From contig JBJEQP010000092.1 in assembly GCA_051881815.1 (NCBI GenBank), forward strand, positions 42,366-106,365: a stretch of 64,000 bases of DNA, given 5' to 3'. Position numbers and translations under genes: made by a program. A model generated the notes under the pieces. The model saw only the letters and a list, made by a program, of their open reading frames with translations. It searched no databases and was not told the DNA's origin. Numbering within the stretch: the stretch's first letter is position 1; each line of letters starts with the position of its first letter. Shown piece after piece: positions 40,650-49,449 of this stretch. This DNA comes from UMGS363 sp051881815 (GTDB lineage: Bacteria; Bacillota; Clostridia; Oscillospirales; Ruminococcaceae).

Positions 40650-41525
40650 ATGAAAAAATTCAGCTTTAAGAAGATCCTTGCAGCATTATCCGCAGCAGCG
40701 ATCGCAGTTTCTTTTGCAGCTTGCAAAAACGCTTCCGAAGGCACAGACGCAGCAGGCTCAAACGCAAAGGTTTACCGTACAGTAGACGAGATCAAGGAAA
40801 GCGGCAAAGTCAAGATCGGCGTTTTCTCCGACAAGAATCCGTTCGGCTATGTTGACAACAACGGCGAATATCAGGGCTATGACGTTTACTTTGCAAAAAG
40901 ACTTGCACAGGATCTCGGAACAGAGCTTGAACTCGTTTCCGTTGAAGCCGCAAACAGAGCAGAGTACCTCATCACAGGCAAGGTCGATATCATCCTCGCA
41001 AACTTCACCGTTACACCCGAAAGAGCAGAAAAGGTCGATTTTGCACTCCCGTATATGAAGGTTGCCCTCGGCGTAGTTTCCCCCGAAAGCGCACCTATAA
41101 ATTCCGAAGCAGACCTTGAAAATAAGAAGCTCATCGTTGTAAAGGGCACAACAGCAGAGCAGTTCTTCACAGATAATCAGTACAGCGGACTTGAACTCAT
41201 CAAGTTTGACGAATACAACGAAGCTTACTCCGCACTCCAGGACGGCAGAGGCGACGCATTTTCCACCGACAATACCGAAGTGCTCGCATGGGCAATGCAG
41301 AACCCCGGCTTCACAGTCGGCATTGAATCTCTCGGAAGCCTTGATACTATCGCTCCTGCAGTAACAAAGGGCAACGAAACACTTCTCACCTATATCAATG
41401 ACGAGATCAAGGCTCTTGCGAACGAAAACTTCTTTCATAACGACTATGACGAAACGCTTGCGTCCGTTTACGGTACAGCAGTAGACAAAGAAAACCTTGT
41501 TGTTGAAGGCGGAGTAGTGGATTGA
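40650..41525 (+). CDS. Amino-acid-binding lipoprotein
   Basis: This 291-residue protein has a lipoprotein signal (AVSFAAC, Cys25) and a family 3 solute-binding domain with GVFSDKNPFGYVDNNGEYQG, YDVYFAKRLAQDLG, and the ligand motif ANFTVTPERAEKVDFALPYM. This group includes glutamine, aspartate/glutamate and cystine receptors; which one applies cannot be read. It ends the operon; a long composite repeat follows. Confidence 0.91.
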   Translation: MKKFSFKKILAALSAAAIAVSFAACKNASEGTDAAGSNAKVYRTVDEIKESGKVKIGVFSDKNPFGYVDNNGEYQGYDVYFAKRLAQDLGTELELVSVEAANRAEYLITGKVDIILANFTVTPERAEKVDFALPYMKVALGVVSPESAPINSEADLENKKLIVVKGTTAEQFFTDNQYSGLELIKFDEYNEAYSALQDGRGDAFSTDNTEVLAWAMQNPGFTVGIESLGSLDTIAPAVTKGNETLLTYINDEIKALANENFFHNDYDETLASVYGTAVDKENLVVEGGVVD

Positions 41526-41534
41526 GCCGAAACC

Positions 41535-41930
41535 ACACCGCGAAGCGACAAGCTGGTCGAGCTGAGCACAGCTCGTCAGGTGTCCAGAGGGCGGAAAGCC
41601 CTTTGGTCGCAGGTCAGAATGACCTTTAGCAGTAGAGCGAAACACCCTAAACTATGGCACATAATCAGCAATAAAAGCAAAATATCTATCAAATATAAAG
41701 CGCAATTCACGAAAATAAGGAAAAACAGAACATGAGAAATCGTTTTGTTTCAACTTTCTTTTTGTGAATTGCGCTTTTTGATTTGTTAGTTGTTTTGCTT
41801 TTGCGGCGAATGATTCGCTATAGTTTAGGGTATTTCGCTCTCTGCGGAGAGCGATTTAGGGGCTTCTCGCCCCTAAAAACCCTCGCCAGCTGTGCTCAGC
41901 TGGACCAGCCGGTCGCTTCGCGTGTGTTTC
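41535..41930. repeat. Composite inverted-repeat element after the importer
   Basis: The left part (41535-41650, with GCGAAGCGAC, GAGCTGAGCACAGCTC and CACCCTAAACTATGG) is an imperfect reverse complement of the right part (41816-41930, with TAGTTTAGGGTATTTCGCTC, GCTGTGCTCAGCTGG and GGTCGCTTCGC). A family C hairpin sits at its centre. The right part recurs at 56602-56712. It encodes nothing and fills the 417-base gap. Confidence 0.75.
41699..41775. repeat. GCGCAATTCACG hairpin, family C, copy 2
   Basis: AGCGCAATTCAC pairs with GTGAATTGCGCT, and the interior contains further paired segments. T residues follow. It sits in the middle of the composite repeat. Confidence 0.75.
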
Positions 41931-41942
41931 CGAAAGTAATTT

Positions 41943-42632
41943 CTATTTTATATTCCCTTCAAGCAGCTGTATTTTTCTGTTCAGAACAGCTTCTTTGTAG
42001 TCGAGCCAGGATCTTATCGGCGTTTCCGTCAGTATTCCGCCGTCAAAGTATCTGTCGGTCGTGCTGTGGGAATCCGAGCCTGCCGTTATCGGAAGATCGT
42101 ACCACTCGGCGTACATCTGCGCTCTTTTATCAAATTCTTTATTGAAATGTGAGGCGTTGATGACCTCAACGGCGTCTACGTTATGCGGACACAATGTAAA
42201 GCGTTTGATATAGTCATAGTCACGGAACGGATGCGCATGAACAACGAAGAAGCCGCAGCTTCTCGCATAGTCGAGCACCTTTGTTATCTCACAGTCGCCA
42301 TCGAGGATGTTTCCGTTTTCAATGAGCCACTGCTTATCGGGACCGTACAGAAGAAAATCTGCGCCGTAAAAGGTATACTCAACGCCGAAAAATACGTCAA
42401 GTCCTATTTTATCGCCAAGCTCCTTTGCGTTTTCATAGCCCTTGCAGTAAAGCTCTATCCGCTCTTTCCACGGCAGATCACGGGGAACTGCGGAGTTGCC
42501 GTTGAAAAAATGATCGGTGACAAAAATACCGTCATAGCCTTCGTCCTTATATTTCTGCGCCATTTCAGCGCCGGTTGACCTTCCGCAGCCGCTGGCTTCA
42601 CAGGTATGCAGGTGGGTTTCGTACTTGTACAT
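41943..42632 (-). CDS. PHP-domain phosphoesterase-like protein
   Basis: This 229-residue protein has PHP-domain metal ligands in YETHLHTCEASGCGRSTGAE, HAHPFRDYDYI and SDSHS, which suggests hydrolysis of a phosphoester such as histidinol phosphate or a nucleotide. The exact substrate is unknown. The ATG directly abuts the stop of the M20 peptidase gene, and AAGGAAG lies within the end of that gene, so the two are translationally coupled. Confidence 0.87.
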   Translation of the reverse strand: MYKYETHLHTCEASGCGRSTGAEMAQKYKDEGYDGIFVTDHFFNGNSAVPRDLPWKERIELYCKGYENAKELGDKIGLDVFFGVEYTFYGADFLLYGPDKQWLIENGNILDGDCEITKVLDYARSCGFFVVHAHPFRDYDYIKRFTLCPHNVDAVEVINASHFNKEFDKRAQMYAEWYDLPITAGSDSHSTTDRYFDGGILTETPIRSWLDYKEAVLNRKIQLLEGNIK

Positions 42633-44006
42633 TTAATCTTCCTTTCCGCAGAGTGCTGCGATCGCATTTGCGTATATTTCGGCGTTGAGAAGCAGGCTTT
42701 CTTCTTTGATAAACTCGTCTGCGCCGTGCATATTGTTTTCATCGCCGGGGAATTCCGCACCGAAAGCAACGCCGTTTTCTGTTTCGTGGACGTATGTGCC
42801 GCCGCCGATAGCGATAGGCTCGCCCTTTTCACCCGTAACGCTCTCATACACGCCGAGAAGTGTTTTAACAAAGTCGCTTTCCGCCGAAACGTGGTGAGGT
42901 TCGCTCTTCATAACGGGTTCTGCGCTGATATCAACGCTGCTTGCGGCATTTTCCAGCTTTTCGAATATGCCCTTGCAGCTCTCGCAGACAGGGAAACGGA
43001 TATCCTGCATACAAACAAGGCTTTCGCCCGATATCTCCGCCATACTTAAAACCGTTGTGGCTGCCCCCGACTCCGAATCGGAGCATTTTATTCCGCAGCC
43101 GCTTCCGTCCGTTTCTCCGAACGGGAAAAGCTTTTTGAACGCCTTTGCTTCGTCGACATCACATTCGGCAAGAAGTCCGAAAAGTGCGGTAAGTGCGTTG
43201 ACCCCAAGCTCGGGAGTTGAAGCGTGAGCGCTTTTGCCGTATGCAAATATGTTCGAGATGCCGTTTTCTTCGGTTATGTCAAAGCTGACTTCGGGGGAAA
43301 GCTTCTCTGCGGCTTTGCGAAGCTCCGAGGCAGGTATTTTCACCTGTGCCTTGGCTGCTTCGGGGACTGCGTTCACCATAGCGCCGCCGCTTATCGAAAC
43401 TATCCTTCCGCTGCATTTGTGCGAAAGCTTTATCCTCATCATACCCTTTTCGATATTAATGAGCGGATAAGAGCCGTCCGGCGTAAAAAGCAGCGGCGGG
43501 AAGCTCTCCTTTTTCTGATAGTACTCCATATCGGCGGAGCCGTTTTCCTCGTTGCTGCCGAAGATAAGGCGTACATTCTTTTCTATCGGCAAGCCAAGCT
43601 CCTTCACGCAGCGCATAGCATAAAGTGCAGCTATCGCAGGTCCTTTGTCGTCGATCGCACCTCTGCCGAAAAGCTTTCCGTCCTCGGCTGTAAGCTCGAA
43701 CGGCGGCTTTGTCCAGCCGTTTCCCTCGGGAACGACGTCAAGGTGACAGAGTATGCCGAGGTGCTTTTCACTGTTGTCAAACAGGTCTGCCGAAACTGCA
43801 TAGTTATCGCAGTTTTTTGTAAAAAAGCCGTACTTTTTACAGAGCTCCTCGGCTTTTTTGAGTGCTTTTACGTTGTTTTCTCCGAACGGACAGCCTTCTG
43901 TCGGCTCGGACATGACGGAAGGTATCTTTACAAGCTCCGCAAGGTCGCCGATCATTTCATCACGCTTGGATATGATATAATTTTTAATAAGTTCTTTTCT
44001 TTTCAT
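42633..44006 (-). CDS. M20-family dipeptidase (PepV/Sapep-like)
   Basis: This 457-residue metallopeptidase has zinc ligands in GILCHLDVVPEGNGWTKPPF, GRGAIDDKGPAIAALYAM and GSNEENGSADMEYY. These, the length and the lid-domain insertion resemble PepV or Sapep dipeptidases. It probably cleaves dipeptides in the cytoplasm. The start at 44006 has GGAGT before it; the reading frame to 44237 is open but has no support. It is followed without a gap by the PHP gene. Confidence 0.9.
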   Translation of the reverse strand: MKRKELIKNYIISKRDEMIGDLAELVKIPSVMSEPTEGCPFGENNVKALKKAEELCKKYGFFTKNCDNYAVSADLFDNSEKHLGILCHLDVVPEGNGWTKPPFELTAEDGKLFGRGAIDDKGPAIAALYAMRCVKELGLPIEKNVRLIFGSNEENGSADMEYYQKKESFPPLLFTPDGSYPLINIEKGMMRIKLSHKCSGRIVSISGGAMVNAVPEAAKAQVKIPASELRKAAEKLSPEVSFDITEENGISNIFAYGKSAHASTPELGVNALTALFGLLAECDVDEAKAFKKLFPFGETDGSGCGIKCSDSESGAATTVLSMAEISGESLVCMQDIRFPVCESCKGIFEKLENAASSVDISAEPVMKSEPHHVSAESDFVKTLLGVYESVTGEKGEPIAIGGGTYVHETENGVAFGAEFPGDENNMHGADEFIKEESLLLNAEIYANAIAALCGKED

Positions 44007-44037
44007 AATAACTCCTATCTGCGACCACTGCGTTGAA

Positions 44038-44066
44038 CAAAAAGCTGCCCGTGTGGTTCGGGCAGC
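44038..44066 (-). terminator. Terminator of the bactofilin operon
   Basis: On the minus strand GCTGCCCG pairs with CGGGCAGC around a short loop and is followed by TTTTTG. It starts 8 bases after the stop of the membrane gene upstream. Confidence 0.85.
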
Positions 44067-44073
44067 CGTATGG

Positions 44074-45279
44074 TTATTTTTTTCTTTGTCTGCGTGAAGC
44101 GCCCTTTGACGGTGCTGCGGCATTCTTCTTTGAAAAGCTCGTTGTATAAAAGGCATCAATATTTGCATTTGTAGCAAGCTGTATAGCAACGATAGCGCAC
44201 ACAGCGATAACGACAATGAAGTATATAAGCGTTTCAAAATAGTTATCGGGCTTTCTTTCGGTATTGAGCGAATAATTCACACAGGTATAAACCATATAAA
44301 CCGCTTCAGCCGAAAAATAAATGCAGGATGTGATCCTGAAAAAGCTTGCTTTGAGCAGCATAAGAAGTGCAAAAATAACGCCGCCCATCGAAACATAGAT
44401 CAAAATATTGAGATCATCGGGATTGAGCTTTGAATATATCAGAACCGAAGAGATAATGCAGCCAAGCGCCATCAGCACAAGAGCAAACAGTCCCCTTTTT
44501 GCTCTTTTGACCTTCTGCTCGTGCATAAGGCTCTTGTAAAGCTCGGCGCTGTTCTTCTTGTTAATGCCCTTCGGACGTGAATCTATCTCTTTCTGCAGGC
44601 GTTCCTTTATAAGCTGCTTTTCGTCACGGCCGAGCGCTTCCTGTGAGTCAAAGGTGCTCGCCTTTTTGAGCGGAGCGGAAGCATAGATCTCATCCGACAT
44701 TTCCTGGAGCTTCGGTCTGCCGCCGATCTCCTTTTCAAGCTCGTCAAACTCCTGCTGCCGGCGTTTTTCTTTCCTCTCCTGCTGCTTATAGTTATACCCC
44801 ATATCACTCAACATATCCGAGGTGATCCGGACATCTTCAAGGTTGCGGTAAGCCTCTTCGGCAGCAAGCTTCTGTGCCTTTGCAGCTTCGATACGATCCT
44901 GTTCTTCATTTTCACGGATAAGCTGTTCGACTGTTTTTCCTCTGCAGTAATTGTCCTCTTGGTATTTAAAGCTGTCGTCCTGCAGCGGCGCAGAGTGATA
45001 GGGCGATGTCGAAAAGCTTGTTTCATCCCGGTCTTCCGGCTCGTCTATGTAGTCATATATCTCTTCCGGCTCTTCATCTTCGGGGTCTTCCGTCATCTGT
45101 GCATTCTGAACATCCGCGGCCTTTTCAGCCTGCTGTTCCGCTTTTTTCGCATCGGCAAGGGCATTCAGATTTCCGCCCATTTTCTGCAGATCACGCTCAA
45201 AACGTGGAACATATCCGCTGTTGTCCGCTCCGGGCTCTGTATCTATCGGATCAAAGATATCATTGCCGTTATTTTTCAT
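44074..45279 (-). CDS. Membrane protein with long coiled-coil N-terminus, bactofilin neighbour
   Basis: This 401-residue protein has a charged, Glu/Lys-rich N-terminal half (about residues 1-255) with coiled-coil segments (ALADAKKAEQQAEKAADVQN; EEQDRIEAAKAQKLAAEEAY) and four membrane helices in the C-terminal part (about 262-380), ending in a basic tail. I do not recognise a family. It follows bactofilin by 15 bases and may anchor the polymer to the membrane, though that is inference from position. Confidence 0.75.
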   Translation of the reverse strand: MKNNGNDIFDPIDTEPGADNSGYVPRFERDLQKMGGNLNALADAKKAEQQAEKAADVQNAQMTEDPEDEEPEEIYDYIDEPEDRDETSFSTSPYHSAPLQDDSFKYQEDNYCRGKTVEQLIRENEEQDRIEAAKAQKLAAEEAYRNLEDVRITSDMLSDMGYNYKQQERKEKRRQQEFDELEKEIGGRPKLQEMSDEIYASAPLKKASTFDSQEALGRDEKQLIKERLQKEIDSRPKGINKKNSAELYKSLMHEQKVKRAKRGLFALVLMALGCIISSVLIYSKLNPDDLNILIYVSMGGVIFALLMLLKASFFRITSCIYFSAEAVYMVYTCVNYSLNTERKPDNYFETLIYFIVVIAVCAIVAIQLATNANIDAFYTTSFSKKNAAAPSKGASRRQRKK

Positions 45280-45294
45280 TAGATCAACTCCGTT

Positions 45295-46368
45295 TTATTC
45301 TGATAAGGCGATCGCTTCGGGGAAGATGCTCGATGAGCTTTCCTGAAGGAACGTTGTGTTGACATAACCCTGAATGGTTGCGCCGTCAAGCACGGTTATT
45401 GTCGAAGCTGTGATGTTGCCGAGGATAACAGCGTCCGTCTTGAACTCTGCTTTTCCGCCGACATCAACGTTGCCCTTTATTTTTCCGTTAAGGTCAAGAT
45501 ACTGTGCGGAGATATCGCCGAGGATAAGGCTGTCGCGATCCATCTGTACCTGTCCCTTTGAAACGATATTACCCTGCATTGAAGCGCCTGTCATTACAGA
45601 ATTGTTGCACTCAATATCGCCGACGACCTTTCCTGTAACGTTGATGTTCTTGGTGATCTTTACATCGCCCTTTACGCTTCCATCAATATTTATGTTTGCA
45701 AACGAGCGGATATTTCCGTCGATTATAGTATTTCGGGAAATAACTGTCGTTTCTTCGGTCTCATAATAAGGAGAATCGGGTTCGTTTCCTCTGAAGGAGG
45801 ATGAACGGGGAGGTCTTGGAGGAGTCGGGGGAACGGAACCGCCTCCGAACGACTGATTTGAGCCGCCGAATGACTGGTTTGAACTGCCGAATGACTGGCT
45901 TGAACCGCCGAATGACTGATTTGAGCTTCCGAATGTCTGTCCCGAACCGTAAGAACCGCTGTATGCGCTGTTCTGCTGCTGATCCTGACGGGCAGCAGCT
46001 CCGCTCTGACGTGCAAACTGCGAATACTGTGCAAACGGGCTTACGCTTTCCGTCTGCGGAGCTTCGGGAGCAGGCTTCGGCTCTTCGGCAGACTTTACGG
46101 CTGCAGCGGGAGCAATATCGGGTGAGCTGTAATCCGCAGGCTCACTCTCGGTCTGTATCGGTTCCGATATATTTGTATCGGGCACAGCTTCGGCTGCTTT
46201 TTCCGCAGGTACTGCTTCTTCAAAGCTTTTCTTCGGCGCAGGTTCAAGATAGCTGTCAAGCTCGGTCTTCTTTTTCTCTTTATCTTCCGCTGACTGCTTA
46301 TTTCCGATTATTCCGTCCTTGTGAAGGACTTCCCTCAATGCTTGGTTAAAATTATCTTTAAGGCTCAT
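45295..46368 (-). CDS. Bactofilin, polymer-forming cytoskeletal protein
   Basis: This 357-residue protein ends in a bactofilin beta-helix (about residues 205-340): NTIIDGNIRSFANINIDGSV, then GDVKITKNINVTGKVVGDIE and further short repeats. The N-terminal half is disordered, with Ala/Glu/Pro-rich sequence and a tandem SxQSFGGS repeat (about residues 147-176). Bactofilins form non-nucleotide filaments that localise wall enzymes. A polysaccharide deacetylase upstream and a membrane protein downstream fit a wall role. Confidence 0.93.
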   Translation of the reverse strand: MSLKDNFNQALREVLHKDGIIGNKQSAEDKEKKKTELDSYLEPAPKKSFEEAVPAEKAAEAVPDTNISEPIQTESEPADYSSPDIAPAAAVKSAEEPKPAPEAPQTESVSPFAQYSQFARQSGAAARQDQQQNSAYSGSYGSGQTFGSSNQSFGGSSQSFGSSNQSFGGSNQSFGGGSVPPTPPRPPRSSSFRGNEPDSPYYETEETTVISRNTIIDGNIRSFANINIDGSVKGDVKITKNINVTGKVVGDIECNNSVMTGASMQGNIVSKGQVQMDRDSLILGDISAQYLDLNGKIKGNVDVGGKAEFKTDAVILGNITASTITVLDGATIQGYVNTTFLQESSSSIFPEAIALSE

Positions 46369-46423
46369 TTTGTGACCATTCCTTTCTTGACTTCCGAGAT
46401 AGCTGTGCTGTATATTTTGTATA

Positions 46424-46587
46424 GGGGTTCTCTAAAAACCGGGACTCGAGCAAATTTTCGTTTATGACTTTGTTCAGCTGCAAGGCAACAAACCGCAGTA
46501 ATACTTGATGTATTACAAGGTTTGTTAACGCAGCAGATGAGCAAAGTCATAGAAAATTTGCCGAGAAGGAGGTTTTTAGAGGTTCCC
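46424..46587. repeat. Long hairpin repeat, family A, copy 2
   Basis: The ends and core match copy 1, but stem bases differ in matched pairs: GCAAATTTT with AAAATTTGC, and ATGACTTTGTTCA with TGAGCAAAGTCAT. It lies between bactofilin and the deacetylase. A spurious ORF (46365-46550) is caused by it. Confidence 0.85.
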
Positions 46588-46606
46588 TATATTTATATAG
46601 CAAGGG

Positions 46607-47662
46607 TTAATCTACATAAGAAAAAGTTACGGGCTTGACGGTATTATCAAGCTGACCGAAGGTGTAGCCGTCATTTTGAAGCGCCACTATTATATCTTCA
46701 ACGGTCTTGACTGTGAGCTGCTTGTCCGCACTGTCGTGGAGAAGGACGATCGCCCGATGTGAGGTGTTGTTTTCTATCCCGTTGAGAACATTGTTGTAAA
46801 TGCTTGTCCAAGTAGCATGTGTGGTCGCATCCTCGCCGCTCACGTTCCAGTCATAGTATGTGAAGCCTCGGCGTGTTACCTCGGCGATGAGCTGCGGATA
46901 AACAAGACGGTTGTAGTTGTTTATGCTGCCGCCCGGAAAGCGCATTATCTGCGGACGAACACCCGTCGCTTCGCTCACGCATTTATATGTACGATCCATA
47001 TCCTCAAGGAAGCTTTCAACGCTTGAGTATATTTCCTCATATTCGTGGGAGATCGAATGTATGCCGATAGTGTGACCTGCGTCGGCAACGGCTTTCATTA
47101 TCTCCTTCGAGCGATCGCTTTCGCCGCCCGACATAAAGAACGCCGCTTTTATATCGTATTTTTCAAGTATCGTAAGAATATCTATCGTATTTTCGGAAGG
47201 ACCGTCGTCAAAGGTGAGATAAACGGTCTTTTCAATATCGGTAAACTCTTTTGCAGGCTCGGCATAAAGCTCGGGGTAAAGAAGCGTGTATTCGTTCGCC
47301 GTGCTGCCTGCACTGCTGCCGGCATTTTCGGTGCTTACGGGGAATTTGTCGGGATTTTCGGAAATATACTTATCGGCAAAGCTGTTAAATCTTTCACTCT
47401 CGTTTTTGGAAAAAAATTCAAGCACATCATCGGCTGTGTAGCCGTCTGCAGCCATGCGAAGATAGTATTCATCAAGAGTAAGACGCTCGGGCTGTTGTGC
47501 GTTCTCTTCCGCAGAAGCCGCCTTCACAAGCTCGTCATTCTCCTTTTTCACGATCGCATACTTAACGCCGAAAAGCACAGCGCAGCCTATGATCGCTGCG
47601 AGCACAAGGATAATGAACGTATATATCAGATGTTTAAAGAATTTTACACTTCCAAAGTACAT
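46607..47662 (-). CDS. Membrane-anchored polysaccharide deacetylase
   Basis: This 351-residue protein has an N-terminal membrane helix (about residues 10-32), a linker, and a NodB domain with all five motifs: VYLTFDDGPSENTI, IGIHSISHEYEEIY, MRFPGGSINNYN, YDWNVSGEDAT and IVLLHDS. It probably removes acetyl groups from peptidoglycan or another wall glycan. I start it at 47662 (MYFGSVKFFKHL) because the longer frame places an implausible N-terminus before the anchor. AGGGAG lies 12 bases upstream. Confidence 0.9.
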   Translation of the reverse strand: MYFGSVKFFKHLIYTFIILVLAAIIGCAVLFGVKYAIVKKENDELVKAASAEENAQQPERLTLDEYYLRMAADGYTADDVLEFFSKNESERFNSFADKYISENPDKFPVSTENAGSSAGSTANEYTLLYPELYAEPAKEFTDIEKTVYLTFDDGPSENTIDILTILEKYDIKAAFFMSGGESDRSKEIMKAVADAGHTIGIHSISHEYEEIYSSVESFLEDMDRTYKCVSEATGVRPQIMRFPGGSINNYNRLVYPQLIAEVTRRGFTYYDWNVSGEDATTHATWTSIYNNVLNGIENNTSHRAIVLLHDSADKQLTVKTVEDIIVALQNDGYTFGQLDNTVKPVTFSYVD

Positions 47663-47888
47663 TTTCCGGCTTTTCTCCCTTAAAACGTTTATCTGTAAAA
47701 AATTACCAATCAAATAGAAATATTCCAACAGTACACTAATACTCTTTATAATAATACACTATTTTAAGTTCAATGTCAACACCGTAAATTCACAAAAATA
47801 AGTTCAGATAATTTCATCTTTTCATCGGTATTTCCGCTCCCGTGCTATTTCGGAGAATATGCTTTTATAATATACCTTATATAATGTA

Positions 47889-47925
47889 TAAAAGAGCCGC
47901 TTCCTTTTCGGGAAAACGGCTCTTT
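47889..47925 (-). terminator. Terminator of the small lipoprotein gene
   Basis: On the minus strand AAAGAGCCG pairs with CGGCTCTTT around a loop containing a second short stem. It lies 15 bases beyond the stop. Confidence 0.7.
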
Positions 47926-47939
47926 CGTTCGGTGCTTTA

Positions 47940-48251
47940 TCAGAATACATCATTAACAATGTCTTCTGCGCCTGTGACAACATCATTTACAATATCTTCG
48001 GCACCGGTAACAACTTCTTCGATGAAGCCGTCGCCGTCGACATCGCCCGTTACATGGGATGTGGTGCTTTCACTGCGCTTTGTTGTGGATTGCTGTGTTG
48101 TCGCCGAGCTGCCTGTTGTTGTCTGCGATGAATTCGATGTTGTTGAGGACATTCCGCTGTTGGTGTTGGTGTTATTGTTAGCTCTGCCGCAGCCTGTGAG
48201 TGCGATCGCAGCCGCAACAGCCGCAGCAGCTATAAGTGCTGTTCTTTTCAT
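47940..48251 (-). CDS. Small Thr/Ser-rich lipoprotein with Ca-loop-like motif
   Basis: This 103-residue protein has a lipoprotein signal ending in LTGC (Cys21), a Ser/Thr/Asn-rich stretch (about residues 22-66), then GDVDGDGFIEE, which matches the DxDxDG calcium-binding loop of EF-hand or dockerin type, and finally a perfect tandem repeat of VVTGAEDIVNDV. Function unknown. Too short to be a cohesin-dockerin partner: only one loop is present. Confidence 0.7.
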   Translation of the reverse strand: MKRTALIAAAAVAAAIALTGCGRANNNTNTNSGMSSTTSNSSQTTTGSSATTQQSTTKRSESTTSHVTGDVDGDGFIEEVVTGAEDIVNDVVTGAEDIVNDVF

Positions 48252-48308
48252 TCCTGCCCCTTTCCGGCAAGGTTATGCTCCTTCGCCGAGTGATCTGTAA
48301 TGACTTTA

Positions 48309-48503
48309 GGGGTTCTCTAAAAACCTGGACACGAGCATATTTTTGTACATGACTTGCATCAGCTGCAAGGCAACAAACCGCAGTAAATACTAAAGAAACG
48401 CTGATAAATCAGCTTATTCTTGATGTATTACAAGGTTTGTTAACGCAGCAGATGATGTAAGTCATAGAAAATATGCCGTGAAGGAGGTTTTTAGAGGTTC
48501 CCT
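48309..48503. repeat. Long hairpin repeat, family A, copy 3, with an insertion
   Basis: The ends and stems match copy 1. At about 48386-48418 it carries 31 extra bases (ATACTAAAGAAACGCTGATA, then AATCAGCTTATT) that are absent from the other copies. The insert resembles the right end of the hairpin at 34855-34981. It lies upstream of the sigma factor gene. Confidence 0.8.
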
Positions 48504-48510
48504 TTATATA

Positions 48511-48811
48511 AAGTGCAAACCCCTTATGCTGATTTTCATCAGTAACGTTATTTTATCCGAAAAAAATAATTGTATTCGGGAAAAATTTTTTCTTTTTTGA
48601 ACTTTTTGACTTTACTTAAAGTATATTTCTCAAAATATTTGCATATTTGTAAAGTTATTGTTTGTGGAATTGTGTAAATTATGCACATTTAAACGATTCT
48701 GAAGCAACATTTCATTGTGCAAAGCTACAAAAGTGGATTATTTTTGCAACAAAATGAGCTTTTTTTCACACTTATTATATGACAGGTCTTTTAAAGGAAA
48801 AGATTTTGTGG
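48511..48811. other. AT-rich upstream region of the sigma factor gene
   Basis: No reading frame or RNA gene is seen. The stretch is AT-rich and presumably carries upstream control sequences for the sigma factor. Its TATAAT box is at 48812-48817; no good -35 box accompanies it. Confidence 0.4.
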
Positions 48812-48866
48812 TATAATGTTATTATTGATTATTCTGACCCTTTGGCAGATAAGAGGTGATAACAGT

Positions 48867-49430
48867 TTGAAAAACTCCGGCACTAAAGAAAACGATAAAG
48901 ATATAGATTTTGAAAAGTGCGTGGAAATGGCAAGAGCAGGCGACCCCGATTCATTTGCGCAGCTCTATGCTTTAGTCTACAAAGACCTATACCGCATTGC
49001 TTTAATAAACCTGAACAATAATCAGCATGACGCTTCCGATGTGGTTAGCGACACAGTCCTGGAGGCATATTCTTCCATTAAAAAATTAAGAGATGAAAAA
49101 GCATTCAAAAGCTGGATAATCAAGATCCTTACTGCAAAGATAAAAATAAAGCAGAAGGAGTACATTCAGAAAAACAATTTCAGCAACGAGCTTGATATTC
49201 TCGACAGTGTAGAACAAGAGAAATCCGATGAGATAAATTACAACGGATTGGAAGTTATGGAGGAGTTTGCCAAGCTGGACGAGGAAGACAGACTTGTATT
49301 ATCCCTCGGCGTTGTTTCGGGATACAAAAGCGAAGAGATCGCCAAAATGCTCGGTATGTCTGCAAATACCGTTCGTTCAAAGGCGGCGCGCGCTAAACTG
49401 AAGCTCAAACAACTGCTGACGGAACGCTGA
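48867..49430 (+). CDS. ECF-type RNA polymerase sigma factor
   Basis: This 187-residue protein has sigma-70 region 2 (DPDSFAQLYALVYKDLYRIA, then DASDVVSDTVLEAYSSIKKL) and region 4 (EEDRLVLSLGVVSGYKSEEI, then AKMLGMSANTVRSKAARAKL). I place the start at a TTG (48867-48869) with GAGGTGAT upstream. An ATG at 48816 overlaps the TATAAT box and cannot be transcribed from it. The next gene begins 19 bases later and probably encodes its membrane partner. Confidence 0.88.
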   Translation: MKNSGTKENDKDIDFEKCVEMARAGDPDSFAQLYALVYKDLYRIALINLNNNQHDASDVVSDTVLEAYSSIKKLRDEKAFKSWIIKILTAKIKIKQKEYIQKNNFSNELDILDSVEQEKSDEINYNGLEVMEEFAKLDEEDRLVLSLGVVSGYKSEEIAKMLGMSANTVRSKAARAKLKLKQLLTER

Positions 49431-49449
49431 TGGAAAGGAGGTTGGAATC

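Noticed and set aside
42455..42871. 138-codon ORF overlapping the PHP and M20 genes
   Set aside because: It lies on the same strand in another frame across two well-supported genes.
47940..48251. Dockerin in the small lipoprotein
   Set aside because: Dockerins need two calcium-binding loops with helices; only one short loop is present.
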